DNA from: Nocardioides sp. NBC_00368
GTDB taxonomy: Bacteria > Actinomycetota > Actinomycetes > Propionibacteriales > Nocardioidaceae
Reading direction: 5' to 3'
NCBI RefSeq assembly: GCF_036090055.1
Contig: NZ_CP107970.1
Coordinates: 5,229,001-5,293,000, forward strand
Length of the DNA stretch: 64,000 bases
The notes below the pieces were generated by a model, which was not told the origin of the DNA, made no database searches, and saw nothing but the letters and a program-made list of their open reading frames with translations. The first letter of the stretch is position 1; every line of letters starts with the position of its first letter. The position numbers and the translations under genes are program-made. Positions 33,400-41,228 of the stretch are shown in pieces.

Positions 33400-34596
33400 T
33401 CAGGCGTGGTAGGCGCGCACCCACCTGGTGTGCGGGTTGCCCGCGATCTTCTCCAGCGTCGTGGGCGGCACGCTGGTCACATCGGTGACCACGAAGCCCG
33501 TCTCGCCGCTGGTGGCCAGGTATTGACCGGTCACGTTGACGCCCTCGGAGGCGAGCAGGTTGTTGAGCTCGGCGAGCACGCCGGGGACGCTGTCGTGCAG
33601 CAGCGCGAGTCGCGAGCCCTCCGCCATCGGCGGGGGCTGGACGGCCGGCAGGTTGACGCTCAGGGCGGTCGAACCGGAGCCGATGAAGTCGCGCAGCTTG
33701 CCGGAGACGAACCAGCCGATCTCCTCCTGGGCCTCCTGCGTGGAGCCGCCCACGTGGGGGGTCAGGATGACGTTGTCGAGACCCTGGAGCGGGCTCTCGA
33801 AGGCGTCGCCCTGGGCCTTGGGCTCGATCGGGAAGACGTCGAGCGCGGCGCCGGCGATGTGTCCGGACTCGATGTGCTTGCGCAGCGCGTCGTTGTCGAC
33901 CAGGAAGCCACGTGCGGCATTGATGAAGAGCGAGCGCGGCTTCATCTTCGCGAACTGCTCCTCGCCGAACATGCCCAGGTTGCCCGGGCGTCCGTCGATG
34001 TGGATGGAGACCACGTCGGCCTCCGCGAGGAGCGCGTCGAGGGACTTCATCCGGCGTGCGTTGCCGTGGGCGAGGCGGTCGGCGATGTCGTAGAAGATGA
34101 CGTACATCCCCAGTGCCTCGGCGACGTTGGACAGCTGGGTGCCGATGTTGCCGTAGCCGATGATGCCGAGCGTGCGGCCACGGACCTCGTGGGAGCCCTT
34201 CGCGGACTTGTCCCAGACGCCGGCGTGCATCTTCTCGGTCTTCTCCGGCAGCCGTCGGGCCAGGGAGATGATGTAGCCGATGACCAGCTCGACGACCGAG
34301 CGGGTGTTGGAGTAGGGGGCGTTGAAGACGGCGACGCCGCGCTCGGCGGCTTCGGTCAGGTCGACCTGGTTGGTGCCGATGCAGAAGCAGCCGATCGCCT
34401 TGAGGTCGGTGGCCGCGTCCAGCACCCGCGGGGTGATGTGGGTGTTGGAGCGGATGCCGAGCAGCGTCACGCCGGGCAGGTCGGCCACCAGCTCGTCCTC
34501 GGAGAGGGACTTGCTGCGCAGCTCGACCTCGAAGCCGGCCTTCTCGAGGTTCTCGACAGCGACGGGATGGATGTTCTCCAGGAGCAGCGCCTTCAT
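33400..34596 (-). CDS. serA: D-3-phosphoglycerate dehydrogenase
   Basis: The first enzyme of serine biosynthesis, oxidising 3-phosphoglycerate with NAD+ in the cytoplasm; 398 residues. The NAD-binding loop is GIIGYGNIGTQL, catalytic Arg and Glu lie in NAARGFLVD and LDVFPIEP, and the catalytic His is in TPHVGGSTQEAQ. It ends in an ACT domain (VPGVLAELNNLLASEGVNV) that senses serine. The length and the single ACT domain without an intervening domain are those of the E. coli type, not of the long actinobacterial SerA. TAGGCT ends 6 bases before the ATG. Confidence 0.95.
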   Translation of the reverse strand: MKALLLENIHPVAVENLEKAGFEVELRSKSLSEDELVADLPGVTLLGIRSNTHITPRVLDAATDLKAIGCFCIGTNQVDLTEAAERGVAVFNAPYSNTRSVVELVIGYIISLARRLPEKTEKMHAGVWDKSAKGSHEVRGRTLGIIGYGNIGTQLSNVAEALGMYVIFYDIADRLAHGNARRMKSLDALLAEADVVSIHIDGRPGNLGMFGEEQFAKMKPRSLFINAARGFLVDNDALRKHIESGHIAGAALDVFPIEPKAQGDAFESPLQGLDNVILTPHVGGSTQEAQEEIGWFVSGKLRDFIGSGSTALSVNLPAVQPPPMAEGSRLALLHDSVPGVLAELNNLLASEGVNVTGQYLATSGETGFVVTDVTSVPPTTLEKIAGNPHTRWVRAYHA

Positions 34597-34670
34597 GGCT
34601 CAAGCCTAAGGCGCGCGGCGTACGCCTCCTCAATCGCGCCCGAGGGCCGGACGCCGGTCCGTGGCGGTTC

Positions 34671-35519
34671 TCAGGACCAGTAGATGACGACGCCGTCGCC
34701 GATGTTCACCTGGTCGTAGAGCGAGGTGATGGCGCCGTAGTCGCGCACGTTCACGCAGCCGTGGGAGGCGCCGTTGTAGCCGTTGGCGGCGAAGTCGGGG
34801 GAGTAGTGGACCGCCTGGCCGCCGGAGAAGAACATCGCGAACGGCATCGGGGTCTTGTAGATGGAGGAGACGTGGTCGCGGCTCTTGGCGAAGACCGAGA
34901 ACTGGCCCTCGCGGGTGGGCAGCTCCTGCGAGCCGAACCGCACCTCGACGCTCATCTGCACCGTGCCGCCGATCACCCAGCGCAGCATCGAGGTGGACTT
35001 GTCGATGCACATCACCCGGCCGGTCAGGCAGCGCGGGTCGAGCTTGCCCGCCGGGACCGGGGGCGGGGCGTCGGTCAGCTCGGCCGCGGTCGGCTCGCGG
35101 GTCATCGCGTGGAGCCGGTCGAGGGTCGTCTGGTCCACGAAGCCGGTGACCGCGATGCCGCGCTTGGCCTGGAATCCGGAGACGGCCTCGGTGGTGACGT
35201 TGCCGTAGAACCCGGTCACGCCGGCGTTGAACCATCCGATCTGCTTCAGGCGCGCCTGCAGGTCACGTACGTCGTCGCCGCTGTCGCCCTTGCCGAACAG
35301 CCGCGGGCCCGAGGTGGGGGACGGCTTCGGCCTGGGCTTGGGCTTCGCGCTGGGAGTCGGGGTGGGCGTGGCGCTCGGCGACGGGCTCGCCGAGGAGGAG
35401 CCGGCGGTCGAGGCGCTGGCCTCGGGGGCGGCGGCCGGCTCGGTGGCGCATGCTGCGAACGTGGTTGCCAGCAGGGCGGCGAGCGCCCCCGCGATCAATG
35501 CCCGCTTGACCATCTTCAT
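34671..35519 (-). CDS. L,D-transpeptidase with peptidoglycan-binding domain, lipoprotein
   Basis: A cell-wall enzyme of 282 residues. The signal peptide ends at a lipobox (TFAAC), so it is lipid-anchored outside the cell. A Ser/Pro/Lys-rich linker leads to a PG_binding_1 domain (LQARLKQIGWFNAGVTGFYG) and then to the YkuD catalytic domain, with Cys and His in ASHGCVNVRDY. It forms 3-3 cross-links between peptidoglycan stems, or attaches proteins to them. The ATG at 35519 gives a clean signal peptide, whereas the longer reading adds 27 residues of no known type. Confidence 0.92.
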   Translation of the reverse strand: MKMVKRALIAGALAALLATTFAACATEPAAAPEASASTAGSSSASPSPSATPTPTPSAKPKPRPKPSPTSGPRLFGKGDSGDDVRDLQARLKQIGWFNAGVTGFYGNVTTEAVSGFQAKRGIAVTGFVDQTTLDRLHAMTREPTAAELTDAPPPVPAGKLDPRCLTGRVMCIDKSTSMLRWVIGGTVQMSVEVRFGSQELPTREGQFSVFAKSRDHVSSIYKTPMPFAMFFSGGQAVHYSPDFAANGYNGASHGCVNVRDYGAITSLYDQVNIGDGVVIYWS

Positions 35520-35634
35520 CGCCTCGCTCCGGACCAGGGCCCTCCAGGTTAGATCGGGCCGACGACATACTGATGCCCGAACGGGGTCCTCCGGTTGCAT
35601 TTGTTCGGGAGACGTCCCGCGTGATGGGACGATC

Positions 35635-36291
35635 TCAACGAGATGGTCGAGCGAGGCGGCTGAACCAGCGGCGCACGGTTCGCTTCAGCCGGTGTCGCGC
35701 GCTGTTGCACGCGACCAGCGGCAGCGTGAGGCCGGCCCGGTCGGCGTCGGCCAGCTCGCGCAGCAGGATCTCCGCGGCCACCCGGGTGTCGTCACCGGCG
35801 TCGTGCGCCTTCAGCTGCTCGACCGCGTAGTAGGCGGCGATGGTGGCCAGCGACTTGTCCGGCACGTCGAGGGCGAGCGCCTTCGCGAACCGCATCGTGC
35901 ACAACCAGTCCAGGACCTCCAGCCGCACACCGGCACGGTCGGACTCCACGGCCACGAACGCCCAGTCGAACGCGGCGTTGTGGGCCACGAAGACCCGGCC
36001 GGCGAGGCGCTCGGCAATCATGGCGGCGACGTCCCGGAAGGGCGGGGCGCCCGCGAGATGGGCGCTGGTCAGGCCGTGGACCTCGACCGGCCCCGGGTCG
36101 ACGCCGGCGCCCGGGTTCACCAGCGTCTCCCACTCCGACTCGGCGGTGCCGTCCGCGGCGATCTGGCGGATCGCCACCTGGATCACGCGGTCGCGGTAGG
36201 GGTCGAGCCCGGTGGTCTCGACGTCGAGGACCGCGAAGCCCCGTCGGTTGCCCCGGGCTTCGCTTCGGCCGCGCGGTTCGGTGGTGGTCAC
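35635..36291 (-). CDS. 3'-5' exonuclease of the DnaQ/DEDDh type
   Basis: A protein of 218 residues with the RNase T/DNA polymerase epsilon-subunit fold. The metal residues are in FAVLDVETTGLDP (Asp-x-Glu), HNAAFDWAFV (Asp) and KAHDAGDDTRVA (His and Asp). It probably degrades or proofreads single-stranded DNA or RNA ends. The C-terminal basic segment RHRLKRTVRRWFSRLARPSR could bind nucleic acid. The GTG at 36291 is chosen because TAGCGT ends 7 bases upstream, as in other leaderless genes here. Confidence 0.85.
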   Translation of the reverse strand: MTTTEPRGRSEARGNRRGFAVLDVETTGLDPYRDRVIQVAIRQIAADGTAESEWETLVNPGAGVDPGPVEVHGLTSAHLAGAPPFRDVAAMIAERLAGRVFVAHNAAFDWAFVAVESDRAGVRLEVLDWLCTMRFAKALALDVPDKSLATIAAYYAVEQLKAHDAGDDTRVAAEILLRELADADRAGLTLPLVACNSARHRLKRTVRRWFSRLARPSR

Positions 36292-36346
36292 AGTGCTGAC
36301 GCTATCGGTGGGCACCGACAGTTCGGCTCGTGTCCCCGCGCGGTCG

Positions 36347-36766
36347 TCAGCCGGCGACGACGCCCAGGCCCACGACGGCCACGATGATGAGCACCAGCAC
36401 GACCATCATGAGGACGAACCCGAGGACGCCGGGCTTGCGCTGCTTGACGTGCCCGATCGCACCCTTGCTGAACCCGGTCAGCGGAGAGGCGTAGAAGACC
36501 GGCACCGTCTGCCCCTCGGCGACGTCACAGCTCAGCGACGCCTTGCCGAACTTCCAGGTCCACTGGGTGTACATGTCGACGTTCCAACGGCCCGGCGGCA
36601 CCGGGAAGACGTTGCGTCCGTACTGCGTCGGCATCTGGTGGCCGTTGAGCAGCACCGTCGGCACGATCAGGTTGGAGGTCATGTGGCTGCCCTGGATGGT
36701 CAGGTCGATCCACCCCACGGGCGGCTGTCCGGGCACCGGCTGGCCCGACTGGTCCGGCATCGTCAT
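36347..36766 (-). CDS. Hypothetical protein with C-terminal membrane helix
   Basis: A protein of 139 residues. The N-terminal part is beta-rich with GWIDLTIQGSHMTSN and VPPGRWNVDMYTQW, and could present a small carbohydrate-binding-like sandwich. The C-terminal GFVLMMVVLVLIIVAVVGLGV is a membrane helix, so it is tail-anchored. I know no function for it. Of several in-frame ATG codons, 36766 is favoured because a CATGAT box ends 7 bases upstream. Confidence 0.65.
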   Translation of the reverse strand: MTMPDQSGQPVPGQPPVGWIDLTIQGSHMTSNLIVPTVLLNGHQMPTQYGRNVFPVPPGRWNVDMYTQWTWKFGKASLSCDVAEGQTVPVFYASPLTGFSKGAIGHVKQRKPGVLGFVLMMVVLVLIIVAVVGLGVVAG

Positions 36767-36804
36767 GGGGCGCATCATGCCCGATCGGGCAGAGGCGTCG
36801 CCGC

Positions 36805-37101
36805 TCAGATGTCGACGCTCCCGCCATCGCGCCAGTAGAAGCCGCCCTCGCGCATCATGAACCCCTCCTCGTAGAGGTAGCGGCGCAGGGCGGCGACGTC
36901 CTCGTGGAAGCGGCCCAGGATCTCGTTGACCTCCCGCTCGGGATAGACCTTCCCGAGCTCGAAGGACTGCGCGAGCTGGTTGAGCACGACCAGCTTCTTG
37001 ACGTGCTTCGACGGGATCGTGAGCAGCCGCCCGTCCTTGCCGAAGAACCGTCTCAGGGTCTCGGCGTCGTCGGGTCGGGGCTGCCAGGTCGCGCGGGTCA
37101 C
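36805..37101 (-). CDS. DUF2087 domain protein
   Basis: A protein of 98 residues that matches the DUF2087 core: LRRFFGKDGRLLTIPSKHVK, LNQLAQSFELGKVYPEREVN, ILGRFHEDVAALRRYLYEEG and a final WRDGGSV. Some relatives are fused to ArsR-type DNA-binding domains, so a role with nucleic acid is possible but unproven. The GTG start overlaps the stop of the upstream TIGR01777-type gene (GTGA), so the two are translationally coupled. Confidence 0.82.
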   Translation of the reverse strand: MTRATWQPRPDDAETLRRFFGKDGRLLTIPSKHVKKLVVLNQLAQSFELGKVYPEREVNEILGRFHEDVAALRRYLYEEGFMMREGGFYWRDGGSVDI

Positions 37102-38096
37102 CCGTCCATCGTGCTCCCCGCATGCGCGCGATGCGAATGGTTTCTCCGCCGCCGTGCTCGGGCGACGAGGTCGCGGGCGGCCGCCTCCCACTCGGGGAGC
37201 TCGAACTCGAAGCCCGCCTCGAGCAGCCGTCCCGGGGCGACGCGCCGGCTCTTGAGGAGCAGCTCGGTGTCCGAACGCATCACCCAGGCGCCGATCTCGG
37301 CCATCCAGGCGGTGGCGGGCAGCCCGATGGGCATCCCGGCCTCCGTGCGCAGCACGCGCATCAGGTCGCGCTGGGGCAGCGATCCGGGGGCCGCCATGTT
37401 CACCGGCCCGGAGATGTCGGCGCGCTCGATGAGCAGATCGCAGGCGCGTACGAAGTCCCGCTCGTGGATCCACGAGACGAACTGCTCGCCGCCGGCGACC
37501 GGGCCGCCGAGGCCGAGGCGGGCCATGGTGAGAAGTACGTCGAGGACACCGCCCTTGTCGGGGCTCATCACCATCGCCGAGCGGAGCGCCACCTTGCGGG
37601 TCTGCGGGGTCGCCGCCGCGGCCTGCTCGGCCTCCCAGTGCTTGGCGATGCGCGTCGAGAACTCCCAGTAGCCGGGCACGTCCGGCTCGTCGCCGCCGAT
37701 GATGCCGGTGGCCTCGTCGTTGGGCGCGTCGAAGCGGTGGGCGTAGATCGTCGCGGTGCTCATCTGCAGCCAGACGTTCGGCGGGTCGGCCGCCCTCGCG
37801 ATGGCCTCGCCGACGACCCGGGTCGACTCGACCCGCGAGTCCATCATCTGCGTCAGGTTGGCAGCGGTGTAGCGGCAGCTGACCGTCCGGCCCGCGAGGT
37901 TGACCACCACGTCCGCGCCGTCGATCTCCTCGGCCCACGGACCGATCGTGCGGCCGTCCCAGAGGCGGTGGCGTACGCCGTCCTCCAGTACTTCCGGGTG
38001 GCGGGAGAGCACCACGACCTCATGTCCGCGAGTGCTCCAGGCACGTCGCAGGACGCCTCCGACCTGGCCGGTTCCGCCGGGGATCACGATCTTCAT
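37098..38096 (-). CDS. TIGR01777-type NAD-dependent epimerase/dehydratase
   Basis: An atypical SDR of 332 residues. The cofactor loop is GGTGQVGGVL (about residues 8-17), the central part has VVNLAGRTVSCRY, and the DUF1731 C-terminal domain ends with LKSRRVAPGRLLEAGF. Members of this group are cytoplasmic, and some act in cell division or sugar metabolism; the substrate is not clear. The ATG has TAAGGT ending 7 bases upstream (38104-38109). The TTGAGCGATCGCTCAA palindrome overlaps its -35 region, so it is probably under the TetR regulator at 38796. Confidence 0.87.
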   Translation of the reverse strand: MKIVIPGGTGQVGGVLRRAWSTRGHEVVVLSRHPEVLEDGVRHRLWDGRTIGPWAEEIDGADVVVNLAGRTVSCRYTAANLTQMMDSRVESTRVVGEAIARAADPPNVWLQMSTATIYAHRFDAPNDEATGIIGGDEPDVPGYWEFSTRIAKHWEAEQAAAATPQTRKVALRSAMVMSPDKGGVLDVLLTMARLGLGGPVAGGEQFVSWIHERDFVRACDLLIERADISGPVNMAAPGSLPQRDLMRVLRTEAGMPIGLPATAWMAEIGAWVMRSDTELLLKSRRVAPGRLLEAGFEFELPEWEAAARDLVARARRRRNHSHRAHAGSTMDG

Positions 38097-38117
38097 ACGA
38101 GCGACCTTAGAACCTAT

Positions 38118-38170
38118 TTGAGCGATCGCTCAAGATCTGCGCTACCTTAGATTTGAGCGATCGCTCAAAT
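38118..38170. promoter_or_regulatory. Twin TetR-type palindromes between divergent units
   Basis: TTGAGCGATCGCTCAA (38118-38133) is a perfect 16-bp palindrome. The same core sits in a perfect 20-bp palindrome at 38151-38170. Centres are 35 bases apart. The first covers the -35 of the minus-strand TIGR01777-type gene and may overlap the -35 of the plus-strand unit; the second lies just upstream of the plus-strand gene's ribosome site. The TetR gene at 38796 is in the plus-strand unit. Confidence 0.85.
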
Positions 38171-38187
38171 GACTCGAGGAGGCGTAC

Positions 38188-38799
38188 GTGGCGGAGCGGA
38201 TGTGGTCTGTGTTCTGGGCGTTGTGCCGGTGGTGGTTCTTCGGAGCCGTCCTCGGTGTGGTTGTCGGAGGAGGCGTGGGGAGCGTGATGGTGCCGGTCTT
38301 CGGGACGCTCATGGGCGCTTGGTACGGCGGCTTCGTCGGCGCCGTCGTGGGACTGATCGCCTCGGCACTGGTCGCGCCGGCCGTGCTGTTGCCGTCGTCG
38401 CCGGTCTTCGACCGGATCTGGCCCGGCCTCGTGGGGTTCGGGATCACCTTCGCGCTGGGGTTCGCGATGTTCGTCGAGAACGACGGCCCGGGCGTTGCGG
38501 GTGAGAGCATCGGCGCCCTGCTCGCCATCGCCGGCCTCTCCGGGGCGGTGGCGGCCTGGTTCGGAGAAGCCGTGATACGCGGCGTACGGATCCCGCTCCA
38601 GCACACGGTGATCGGAGCCGTCGCCCTGGGCATGGTCTGCAGCATCTCGAGCGCCGTGGTGGGCCTGTCGGATACCGGGGCGTCCGAGCCGGGCGTCGTC
38701 GCCGTGGCCATGCTGTTGGCGCTCGCCTGCGGGGGCATACTCGGCTGCGTGCTGATCCTCTTCGACCTGCTCGTCACCCAGGAGCCCGCCGCAGAATGA
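38188..38799 (+). CDS. Membrane protein of unknown function
   Basis: A hydrophobic protein of 203 residues with about five or six membrane helices and many glycines. The helices at the N-terminus (GAVLGVVVGGGVGSVMVPVF, GGFVGAVVGLIASALV) are glycine-zipper-like. No transporter or enzyme motif was found. It starts at a GTG after GAGGAGG and overlaps the next gene, a TetR regulator, by four bases. A gene for a membrane protein coupled to its TetR repressor is often an efflux or envelope-stress unit; this is inference. Confidence 0.7.
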   Translation: MAERMWSVFWALCRWWFFGAVLGVVVGGGVGSVMVPVFGTLMGAWYGGFVGAVVGLIASALVAPAVLLPSSPVFDRIWPGLVGFGITFALGFAMFVENDGPGVAGESIGALLAIAGLSGAVAAWFGEAVIRGVRIPLQHTVIGAVALGMVCSISSAVVGLSDTGASEPGVVAVAMLLALACGGILGCVLILFDLLVTQEPAAE

Positions 38800-39419
38800 A
38801 CCCCACCAAGGCCAAGCTGATGTCGGCGGTCACCGACCTGCTCAAGGAGGACGGGATCGCCGGTGTCTCGGCGCGGGCGGTCGCCGACCGGGCGGGGGTC
38901 AACCAGGCGCTGGTCTTCTACCACTTCGGGACCGTCATGGACCTGGTCGACCAGGCGTGCCGGGCGGCGACCGACGAGGCGGCGGCGTCCTACCGCGACG
39001 AGCTCGCCGAGGTGACCTCGCTGAGCGAGCTGCTGGCGCTCGGGCGGGTTCTCCACGAGCGGGAGCGAGCCGCGGGCAACATCACGGTGATGTCGCAGCT
39101 GCTGGCCGGTGCGCAGCGGGACAAGACGCTGGCCGAGACAGGTCGCTATGCGATGGGCCGGTGGAACGAGGAGATCGAGGCCGCGGTCGCCCGTGCGCTC
39201 GAGGGGAGCCCGGTCGAGAGCGTGGTGGACGCGCCCGGCCTGTCGCGCGCGATCAGCTCGGCGTTCGTCGGCCTGCTCATGTACGACGGGGTGGACCGCC
39301 CCGGCGCCGATTCGGCCTTCGCCGCCCTCGAGCAGCTCGGCTCGCTCGTCGAGGTCATCGAGGATCTCGGCCCGGCGGCCCGGCTCGTGCTTCGCTCCCG
39401 GCTCAAGGGCCGCGGCTAG
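38796..39419 (+). CDS. TetR family transcriptional regulator
   Basis: A regulator of 207 residues. The DNA-binding domain is at the N-terminus: MSAVTDLLKEDGIAGVSARA, then VADRAGVNQALVFYHFG (about residues 9-48). The C-terminal part (SLSELLALGRVLHERERAAG, ALEQLGSLVEVIEDLG) is a helical ligand-binding domain. Its ATG overlaps the stop of the membrane-protein gene. The two TTGAGCGATCGCTCAA palindromes 625-680 bases upstream, at the promoter of this unit, are the probable binding sites. Confidence 0.88.
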   Translation: MNPTKAKLMSAVTDLLKEDGIAGVSARAVADRAGVNQALVFYHFGTVMDLVDQACRAATDEAAASYRDELAEVTSLSELLALGRVLHERERAAGNITVMSQLLAGAQRDKTLAETGRYAMGRWNEEIEAAVARALEGSPVESVVDAPGLSRAISSAFVGLLMYDGVDRPGADSAFAALEQLGSLVEVIEDLGPAARLVLRSRLKGRG

Positions 39420-39461
39420 CGCCGACCCGTCTCCACCCGCCTGTGCCTGGTCCCGCGGGCG

Positions 39462-39758
39462 TCAGACGAGGGTGATGGACACGAGCGCGCGGTCGCCGAC
39501 CTGGAGGTCCTCCTTGCGGCGTACGGCCTTCTTGATCGGCAGCGCATAGCCTTCCTGACCTGGGAAGACGGACGTTCTCCAGATGGTCGTGCCGATCCGC
39601 GCCTCGACCCTCACCGAACCGAAGCCGCGGGGCGGGCCGGTCGCGACCGACGCCTCCCGGATCTCCTCGGTGACCTCGGGCGGAGCGGTCACGAAGATCC
39701 AGGCATCGGTCTCGCCCTTCCACGGCCACAGCTCGGCCTCGAACTCCCAGGTCTCCAT
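39462..39758 (-). CDS. DUF1905 domain protein
   Basis: A protein of 98 residues: METWEFEAELWPWKGETDAW, ITWV-like AWIFVTAPP, GSVRVEARIGTTIWRTSVFP and the final LPIKKAVRRKEDLQVGD are the DUF1905 pattern. The family has a small beta-barrel of unknown role. The ATG at 39758 gives the standard N-terminus. A longer in-frame reading with 30 extra residues is rejected. Confidence 0.85.
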   Translation of the reverse strand: METWEFEAELWPWKGETDAWIFVTAPPEVTEEIREASVATGPPRGFGSVRVEARIGTTIWRTSVFPGQEGYALPIKKAVRRKEDLQVGDRALVSITLV

Positions 39759-39829
39759 GCGCCCATCCTCCTCCAGAACTCCCCAGAAAGCCGTAGGTCG
39801 CCCGCTCGGTCGGCGACTAGGGTGCGGCC

Positions 39830-40291
39830 ATGGCTGACCCTCGCTCACTCGACCAGAGACTCGCCGACACCCGCGCCCGTCTGGAGAACGACGTCGACCT
39901 GTGGATCGCGTCGGCGCACGACGACCAGCCGTGGCTGGTGCCGATCTCCTTCGTGTGGTGGGAGGGCGAGATCTGGATCGCGAGCATGGGCGGGGCGCGT
40001 ACGCAGCGGAACCTCTCCGCCTCGCCGGCCGTGCGTCTCGCGCTCGGCGAGCTGCGCGACGTCGTGATCATCGACGGTCGCGCCGAGGTCGAGCCGATGG
40101 AGCGTACGCCGCCGCGGGTCCTCGAGATCTACGCGGCCAAGCAGGGTGGCGACCCGAGCCGCTGGGCCGACAGCCTGATCCGGGTCCGGCCGACCAAGGT
40201 CCAGGCCTGGCGCGAGGAGAACGAGCTCGAGGGACGTCATCTGATGCGGAACGGCCGCTGGCTGGACGAGGGTGGGTCGGATGGAAGCTGA
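39830..40291 (+). CDS. Pyridoxamine 5'-phosphate oxidase family protein
   Basis: A protein of 153 residues with a split beta-barrel flavin fold: DVDLWIASAHDDQPWLVPIS, WWEGEIWIASMGGARTQRNL and VRLALGELRDVVIIDGRAEV. The family uses FMN or F420; the preference cannot be read here. TAGGGT ends 6 bases before the ATG, pointing to a leaderless message. It overlaps the next gene by 11 bases, so the two are probably one unit. Confidence 0.85.
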   Translation: MADPRSLDQRLADTRARLENDVDLWIASAHDDQPWLVPISFVWWEGEIWIASMGGARTQRNLSASPAVRLALGELRDVVIIDGRAEVEPMERTPPRVLEIYAAKQGGDPSRWADSLIRVRPTKVQAWREENELEGRHLMRNGRWLDEGGSDGS

Positions 40292-40925
40292 GCTGACCGA
40301 GGACACGTTCCGCGCGCTCGCCCGATCGTCGCCGTGGCGCTTCACCGCACTGCACTTCACCTGGCGGACGTGGCCGGACGTGGACGTCGAGTGCTGGCTG
40401 CGCCGGCCCGGCCGGCTGCGGGTCCGCGACGCCCGGGGCGATCGAGTCGTCGAGGAGGAGGCGAGCGCGCTTCCGGAGCCGGTTCTGCGCGCCGACGGTC
40501 TCGTGGCGAGCCGGCCGCGCGCCTACACCCACGACATCGACGACCCGATGTGGGACAACTACGTGTTCGTGTCGATGCTCGATCCCGAGGAGCTGTCGGA
40601 AGATGTGACGCTGAGCGACCTGCGCTCGGAGCCGCTGGCCGGCCGGGAGACCTGGTGGGCGCGGGCCGTGCCCGGTGAGGGGTACGAGCCGCGGTGCGGG
40701 TGCTGTCCGCTGCTGTGGTCACGGATCTCCGACTGGTACGAGTACGGCGACGGGGCCCCGGAATGGGAGCCGCCCGCGGGGACGGTCTACCCCGAGGCGT
40801 ACGACATCGCGCTGGACGTCGCGACCGGGGTCGTGGTGCGGCTGAGCCCGGTCGGCGGCTCCCGGTCCGACCTCGCTTTCGAGACCACGATCCACGAGGC
40901 AGAAATGTCGGTGGCCTCTGCTTAG
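40281..40925 (+). CDS. Hypothetical protein
   Basis: A protein of 214 residues that I do not recognise. It is rich in Trp, Asp and Glu, has no signal peptide or membrane helix, and has one notable feature, RCGCCPLLWSR, a CxCC cluster near residue 140. The beginning and the end (HFTWRTWPDVDVECWLRR, and TIHEAEMSVASA) look like a globular cytoplasmic protein. The ATG lies within the end of the oxidase gene, without a clear ribosome site, so it is probably translated by coupling. Confidence 0.65.
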   Translation: MEAELTEDTFRALARSSPWRFTALHFTWRTWPDVDVECWLRRPGRLRVRDARGDRVVEEEASALPEPVLRADGLVASRPRAYTHDIDDPMWDNYVFVSMLDPEELSEDVTLSDLRSEPLAGRETWWARAVPGEGYEPRCGCCPLLWSRISDWYEYGDGAPEWEPPAGTVYPEAYDIALDVATGVVVRLSPVGGSRSDLAFETTIHEAEMSVASA

Positions 40926-40967
40926 GTGGTGGTGAGGACGACATCCGATCCAGCCGGAGGAGATGTC

Positions 40968-41225
40968 ATGACCATCAGCACGACCATCGATGAGGAGATC
41001 GAGCGGCTCGAGGAGGAGCTCGGCGAGCGGCCCGCCTGCGAGTGCAGCTGTGGCAGCCCGGACAGCGACGCAGAGCCTTGTGGCGAGGCGGCGGCGTACG
41101 CCGTGACCGTGATCTGTCCCGACGACCGCTGCACCCACACCTATCTGCTGTGCCCGGAGTGCCGGGACCAGTGGGTCGCGAACTGCCCGCCGCCTCATCA
41201 GCTGCGCGTCGTGGCGCTCGGATGA
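40968..41225 (+). CDS. Small cysteine-rich protein
   Basis: A protein of 85 residues. After a coiled-coil-like start (DEEIERLEEELGERP), it has nine cysteines: CECSC, GEPCG-like EPCGE, VICPDDRC, LLCPEC and ANC. This suggests one or two zinc sites. The family is not known to me. GGAGGAG lies 4 bases before the ATG, so translation should be strong. It ends 3 bases before the convergent rhamnosidase gene. Confidence 0.7.
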   Translation: MTISTTIDEEIERLEEELGERPACECSCGSPDSDAEPCGEAAAYAVTVICPDDRCTHTYLLCPECRDQWVANCPPPHQLRVVALG

Positions 41226-41228
41226 GCC

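Noticed and set aside
38118..38170. Twin palindromes as a phage or integrative attachment site
   Set aside because: They lie at promoters of divergent units beside a TetR gene; no integrase or mobile gene is near.
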